Assembly: GCA_946543495.1 (NCBI GenBank)
Contig: CAMNLS010000061.1
Coordinates: 1 to 7,240 of the forward strand
Source: an uncultured Selenomonadales bacterium
Lineage (GTDB): Bacteria > Bacillota > Negativicutes > Selenomonadales > Selenomonadaceae
Length of the DNA: 7,240 nt
Direction: 5' to 3'
The notes under the pieces were generated by a model, which was given only the letters and a program-made list of their open reading frames with translations, did no database searches and was not told where the DNA came from. Positions 4,180 through 7,240 of this stretch are shown here, piece by piece. Position numbers and translations under genes: made by a program. How positions within the stretch are numbered: position 1 is the first letter of the stretch; each line of letters opens with the position of its first letter.

Positions 4180-4995
4180 ATGAGTTTAATTGACTTGTGG
4201 AAAGGATTTCATAGCGACGCGATTCAGCAAGAGTATCCGCCAAGTCCGCGCGTCTTGTTCGATACGTTGATTTTCAAACTGAACGAGCGATTCTGGGGCG
4301 ATGAACTTGTGTTATCGGAACGCGATTTAATTCAAATGACAGGGCTCAAGAAAACTACGTTGCACGATGCTAAACAATTCTTAGCGTCGCGGCATATCAT
4401 CAAATGCACGCCTTTCAAAAACAAAACCAGTTACAGTCTAGGGGAGAAAATGCAAGAATTACTCGACCGACCAATCCCCGACCAACCGGCGACCAGTAAG
4501 CGACCAGTAAGCGACCAGTCACCGACCACTAGCCGACCAGTTTCCGACCAGCTTTTGGCTACGCCTACTAAACGCGTGCGCGAAGACTTAAAGACTAAAG
4601 ACTTAAAGACTTTAGACGTAAAGACGGATATATCATCTACAACAACAATCGCGCGGGCGGGCGCGCACGTTAATAAGGAAAACGAACTAGACAAGCTCGT
4701 TGATTATTGGGAAGAAAGCCGATTCGGAAGACTAAGCATTGAGCTAATCTCGAAGCTTGAAGTTTACCTGAAGAAATACGGCTACTCGGAAGTTCGAGCG
4801 GCAATGGATTCTGCGAAGGAATCAAACGGCAGTCCTTATGGCGTCTCGTTTAAGTACTTTGCGACAATCCTCGAAAATCGGCAGAAAGGAGTTGATAAGC
4901 GTGGCAGAAGTGATAGCGTTGCAGCAAGCCCTAAGCCCGAACGAGATAAGCTTGCCGACCCAAAACCGTGGGACAAATACGCACCAGCACTATGA
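4180..4995 (+). CDS. DnaD-like phage replication initiator, 271 aa, with in-gene origin
   Basis: The N-terminal part (about residues 20-90) looks like a winged-helix DNA-binding domain: LIFKLNERFWGDELVLSERDLI, then the turn MTGLKKTTLHDAKQFLASR, then a basic wing. Residues 95-165 are a low-complexity linker. Residues about 168-236 resemble a DnaD/DnaB_2 domain (YWEESRFGRLSIELISKLE, a KKYGYSEVRAAMDSA helix, and YFATILENRQKG in place of the usual 'Y...IL..W'). Such proteins bind the phage origin and recruit the helicase loader, which is encoded next. AAGGAGG (4166-4172) lies 7 bases before the ATG. The linker DNA holds the 11-bp phased repeats and AT-rich repeats described separately, so the gene probably contains its own origin, as lambda O does. 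The last 95 bases overlap the loader gene. Confidence 0.85.
   Translation: MSLIDLWKGFHSDAIQQEYPPSPRVLFDTLIFKLNERFWGDELVLSERDLIQMTGLKKTTLHDAKQFLASRHIIKCTPFKNKTSYSLGEKMQELLDRPIPDQPATSKRPVSDQSPTTSRPVSDQLLATPTKRVREDLKTKDLKTLDVKTDISSTTTIARAGAHVNKENELDKLVDYWEESRFGRLSIELISKLEVYLKKYGYSEVRAAMDSAKESNGSPYGVSFKYFATILENRQKGVDKRGRSDSVAASPKPERDKLADPKPWDKYAPAL
4468..4555. repeat. Iteron array: eight CGACCA units at exact 11-bp period
   Basis: CGACCA begins at 4468, 4479, 4490, 4501, 4512, 4523, 4534 and 4545; the commonest 8-mer is CGACCAGT. Eleven is not a multiple of three, so successive units are read in three frames in turn, giving Arg-Pro, Asp-Gln and Ala/Pro-Thr over and over. A protein-level repeat would not need this, so constraint on the DNA is the simpler explanation. 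One unit per helical turn would place the motif on one face of the DNA. Best read as initiator binding sites of the phage origin. Confidence 0.82.
4575..4669. other. Candidate origin unwinding region with flanking inverted GC-rich arms
   Basis: Just after the iterons, CGTGCGCG (4575-4582) and its exact reverse complement CGCGCACG (4662-4669) bracket an AT-rich block. That block holds AAAGAC-like repeats with GAC at 4585, 4593, 4600, 4608, 4615 and 4623 (spacing 8-7-8-7-8, that is, a 15-bp unit). The 15-bp unit keeps the codon phase (DLKTKDLKTLDVKTD). It resembles the AT-rich segment next to iterons in the lambda-type origin. Melting here is inferred, not shown. Confidence 0.55.
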
Positions 4996-5785
4996 GGAAT
5001 TGCGCCCTGTTTTAATGGAACGCTTTGGCTTTACGACCTTGACGGATTACGACATAGCGGAGCTTGAGCGAATAGCGTTGGAGCTGAAGATGTGCGCTGA
5101 TTGCAAGGGCGAATGCACTAAAAAAGTGTCAGCGTATTACGTGCCTCGAATAGTGAATGTAAACGGGCAAATGTACACGTCGCGGCGCGATTGCGAATAC
5201 GGATTGCAGAGGCGGCTGAAAAAAGGTTGCAAACTAGCGGCAATTCCAGAGAAATACGTGGGCAAGACGCTCGGCGATTACGAAGTAACGTCGGACAATC
5301 GCGAGGCAGTCGGAATGGCGCAATGGCTCATAAAAGAAAAGCCAGACAAAGGCTTGTACTTCTGGGGCGAATGCGGCACGGGCAAGACGTACTTAGCGGC
5401 GTTGATAGCGCAAGAATATCTGCGGGCTTATAAGACGGTGATATTCGGCGACGTGCCGGAACTCATGCAAGAAATCAAGCGCACATTCGACAAGGGCGAC
5501 ACGCAAGACTTACTCGACCGGTATTGTGAATGCGACCTGCTGATAATGGACGACATGGGCGCGGGACGATTGACTGATTGGAACGTGGGCATGCTCTACG
5601 AGATAGTGAATCGCCGCTACAAAGAGGGCAAAGCGATAATCGCGACGTCGAACTTCGATTTAGAGAGCTTGAAAAAGCAGTTGTCGAAGGTAGACACCCT
5701 TGCGGGCAAAAGGATAGTCAGTCGGCTATCGGGCATGTGCGAAGTGGCATATTTCGGCGAAGTGGATAGGAGGAGAAAAAGATGA
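4901..5785 (+). CDS. DnaC/DnaI-like helicase loader ATPase, 294 aa
   Basis: An AAA+ protein that loads the replicative helicase at the origin with the initiator encoded upstream. An N-terminal cysteine cluster (C65, C68, C72, C98, C110; CADCKGEC) is typical of the zinc-binding domain of DnaI-type loaders. The ATPase core has Walker A GECGTGKT (156-163), Walker B LLIMDD (213-218), sensor 1 IIATSN (246-251) and a late Arg motif RIVSRLSG (271-278). The GTG at 4901 is chosen because AAAGGAG (4884-4890) lies 10 bases upstream; the frame is open to 4838, but earlier starts lack a site. It overlaps the initiator gene by 95 bp in another frame, which implies coupled expression. The stop overlaps the next ATG (ATGA). 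Length is normal for the family. Confidence 0.94.
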   Translation: MAEVIALQQALSPNEISLPTQNRGTNTHQHYEELRPVLMERFGFTTLTDYDIAELERIALELKMCADCKGECTKKVSAYYVPRIVNVNGQMYTSRRDCEYGLQRRLKKGCKLAAIPEKYVGKTLGDYEVTSDNREAVGMAQWLIKEKPDKGLYFWGECGTGKTYLAALIAQEYLRAYKTVIFGDVPELMQEIKRTFDKGDTQDLLDRYCECDLLIMDDMGAGRLTDWNVGMLYEIVNRRYKEGKAIIATSNFDLESLKKQLSKVDTLAGKRIVSRLSGMCEVAYFGEVDRRRKR

Positions 5786-6378
5786 CAATCATAACGCAGG
5801 ACGGGCGCAGGCTCGAAGTCAGTGGCGAATACGACCTGCTGATAAGTGGCTATAGCAAAAGCCGCGAGCACAAGGCGACAATTAAAATCACGACGTTTAC
5901 GAAAAGCAAATGGGACGACATACCTTACAGCGAGCGGCACAAGTACCCCGATTACGAGGCATGCCCCGAACGCGAGCTGGTTATGCGCTATGGCGTGATA
6001 GGGGAATACGCGACGGACACGGGCAGAAGTCAAGTAGCAGATGCGCTTTGGCAAGCGTGGAAGTATGGCGCAGAAGAATTCATAATGCCGCCGGATTATT
6101 ATGGGAAATCGGCGTTTGAGGAAATCGAGGACTTTTGCCAAGAGCACAAATTGATAATGGCGGGACTAGACGAATTGGGCTATACAGCAGGGCAGAAAGC
6201 AATCGGGCGCGAGTTGGCACTAACGAGCGACTATTGGGAAAAGCGCGGCGTGATAGTGAGCGACGACTACGGCGACTACAGCGCGTCGTTGGCTAAGTGG
6301 CAAGCGATAGCGGCAGGAAATGCGCAAAAAAATAAACCACTCGAAAGCGGCGTAGAAAAATCAGCGTCTGCAGAATAA
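5782..6378 (+). CDS. Hypothetical protein between loader and RecT, 198 aa
   Basis: Not recognised. The ATG overlaps the loader stop (ATGA), with AGGAGGAG (5768-5775) in the loader's last codons, so translation is coupled. The protein is soluble. It starts MTIITQDGRRLEVSGEYDLL with a likely beta-rich N-terminal section to about residue 65. A Trp/Tyr-rich middle follows (WQAWKYGAEEFIMPPDYYG, residues about 90-108). A helical stretch (EEIEDFCQEHKLIMAGLDEL) then gives way to a polar tail (NAQKNKPLESGVEKSASAE). The position suggests an accessory role in replication or recombination; the sequence alone shows no catalytic motif. Confidence 0.75.
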   Translation: MTIITQDGRRLEVSGEYDLLISGYSKSREHKATIKITTFTKSKWDDIPYSERHKYPDYEACPERELVMRYGVIGEYATDTGRSQVADALWQAWKYGAEEFIMPPDYYGKSAFEEIEDFCQEHKLIMAGLDELGYTAGQKAIGRELALTSDYWEKRGVIVSDDYGDYSASLAKWQAIAAGNAQKNKPLESGVEKSASAE

Positions 6379-6386
6379 CACGAAAA

Positions 6387-6426
6387 GGGGCGCGGGTCAA
6401 GGGGCTAAAGTTCCTGCCCGCGTTCC
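6387..6426 (+). promoter_or_regulatory. Long hairpin immediately before the recT ribosome binding site
   Basis: GGGGCGCGGG (6387-6396) pairs with CCCGCGTTCC (6417-6426), ten pairs with two G-U. Inside it, AGGGGC (6400-6405) pairs with GTTCCT (6410-6415) around a TAAA loop, leaving a small internal loop. The stem ends one base before GGAAGGAGG, the recT ribosome binding site (6427-6435), and there is no U-tract. A role in setting RecT translation or stabilising the 5' end of a processed mRNA is more likely than termination. Confidence 0.55.
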
Positions 6427-6442
6427 GGAAGGAGGAATAAAA

Positions 6443-7204
6443 ATGGGGAACAATTTACCGGCACTATTGAATAGCGAGGTCATCAAGAATCGCTTCAACG
6501 AGGTATTAGGCAAGAATGCGGCGGGCTTTATGAGCGCGTTATTGAGCGTGTACAACGGGAACAAGCAACTGCAGGAATGCGACGGGCGTAGCATTTTAGG
6601 AGCGGCGGGACTAGCGGCGACGTTGAAGTTGTCGATAACGCCGTCACTGGGGCAAGCGTATGTTATGCCGTTCAAAAGGCAAGCGACATTCGTTATCGGC
6701 GTGAAGGGTCTGATTCAACTAGCGCACCGCACGGGCAAATACGTCGCGTTGCACGCGGGCAAAGTCAAAGAGGGTGAATTGCGCGGCTTTAATCCGATAA
6801 CAGGCGAGCCGGAATTGGGCGAGAAAATCAGCGAAAACGTTGTGGGCTATGTGGCTTATATGCGGCTGAATAACGGTTTTGAAAAGACGTTGTATATGAC
6901 GCTGGCGGAAATCGAGGAGCACGCCAAAAAGTATAGTCAAAGCTACGGGAAGAGCTTTAGCCCGTGGACGACGAACTTTGACGCAATGGCAAGCAAAACG
7001 GTTTTGAAGAAGTTGCTCAACGCGTGGGGAGTATTAAGCGCGGATATGGCGGAGGCAATGCAAGCCGACCAAAGCGTAGTTGACCGCAACACGTTTGAAT
7101 ACGTAGACAACGGCGGGGACGTGCAGAATCGGGAAGAAATTTACGTAGACGAGGTCGACACCGAGACGGGCGAAGTAATGGAGGCGGTTGAAAATGAAGT
7201 ATAA
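6443..7204 (+). CDS. recT: RecT-family single-strand annealing recombinase, 253 aa
   Basis: RecT proteins bind single-stranded DNA and anneal complementary strands during phage recombination and replication. Hallmarks are LGAAGLAATLKLSITPSLGQ followed by AYVMPF (residues 52-77), FVIGVKGLIQLAHRTGKYV (83-101) and the closing WTTNFDAMASKTVLKKLL (175-192). The acidic C-terminal tail (about 215-253, rich in Asp/Glu) is common in the family. Length is slightly short but complete. The ATG follows GGAAGGAGG by 7 bases, and a stable hairpin precedes that site. RecT is usually paired with a 5'-3' exonuclease (RecE or YqaJ type) encoded close by. None lies between the loader and recT, so it would have to be right of the window or replaced by a host enzyme. 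The last 11 bases overlap the next gene. Confidence 0.95.
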   Translation: MGNNLPALLNSEVIKNRFNEVLGKNAAGFMSALLSVYNGNKQLQECDGRSILGAAGLAATLKLSITPSLGQAYVMPFKRQATFVIGVKGLIQLAHRTGKYVALHAGKVKEGELRGFNPITGEPELGEKISENVVGYVAYMRLNNGFEKTLYMTLAEIEEHAKKYSQSYGKSFSPWTTNFDAMASKTVLKKLLNAWGVLSADMAEAMQADQSVVDRNTFEYVDNGGDVQNREEIYVDEVDTETGEVMEAVENEV

Positions 7205-7240
7205 ATTTCGCGGCAAGCGGGTCGACAATGGCGAATACGT
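7194..7240 (+). CDS. YopX-like protein, N-terminus only (cut by window edge)
   Basis: The frame reads MKYKFRGKRVDNGEY and runs off the right edge. The KFRGKRxDNGEW/Y opening is characteristic of the YopX family, small phage and prophage proteins of unknown function. GGAGG lies inside the last recT codons, 9 bases before the ATG, and the two genes overlap by 11 bp, so they are likely co-translated. Only 15 full codons are visible, so the family call rests on this short motif. Confidence 0.7.
   Translation, partial: MKYKFRGKRVDNGEY

Noticed and set aside
4468..4555. CRISPR-like array
   Set aside because: The units are 11 bp with no repeat-spacer structure, they lie inside a coding gene, and no cas gene is present; iterons fit better.
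5617..6147. Minus-strand 176-codon frame opposite the loader and following gene
   Set aside because: It spans two overlapping plus-strand genes, one with clear AAA+ motifs; length is explained by the GC-rich third positions of those genes.

Overview
The window reads as the lysogeny-control and early replication/recombination region of a temperate phage or prophage of a low-to-mid GC Gram-positive bacterium (Bacillota). The gene order (divergent XRE repressors, Rha regulator, BRO/KilAC antirepressor, DnaD-like initiator, DnaC/DnaI-like helicase loader, RecT, YopX) and the strong AGGAGG-type ribosome binding sites support this. A Negativicutes or Clostridia host is a guess; nothing here fixes the genus. 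No integrase, structural, tRNA, rRNA or CRISPR feature is seen.

Left arm (about 1-1210, mostly minus strand): a small XRE repressor (1209-982) is followed without a gap by a small membrane-protein gene (976-533). Next comes a remnant of the 3' end of a second, related repressor (about 540-448), and then a 68-residue ORF (443-237). A small plus-strand ORF (56-301) converges on it. The two repressor 3' ends share nearly identical sequence, which suggests cassette exchange at this point.

Switch (1210-1318): a consensus-like rightward promoter and two copies of a 14-bp direct repeat lie between the repressor gene and a Cro-like gene (1319-1525). A 20-bp AT-rich palindrome (1561-1580) follows the Cro-like gene.

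Rightward early operon (1612 to the right edge): a small unknown protein, a Rha-family regulator, two unknown proteins (one with a strongly acidic segment) and a BRO-N/KilAC antirepressor. After a structured 103-bp gap come the DnaD-like initiator, the helicase loader overlapping it by 95 bp, an unknown 198-residue protein, RecT, and the first codons of a YopX-like gene. All are co-oriented with tight spacing, so they are probably one or a few transcripts that move from regulation to replication to recombination.

The most interesting structure is inside the initiator gene. Eight copies of CGACCA occur with an exact 11-bp period (4468-4555). The period is not a multiple of three, so the motif cycles through all three reading frames. 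An AT-rich block of AAAGAC repeats follows, flanked by GC-rich inverted arms (4575-4582 and 4662-4669). This is the architecture expected of a phage replication origin embedded in its own initiator gene. Predicted hairpins also lie in the gap before the initiator (4096-4121) and directly before the recT ribosome binding site (6387-6426).
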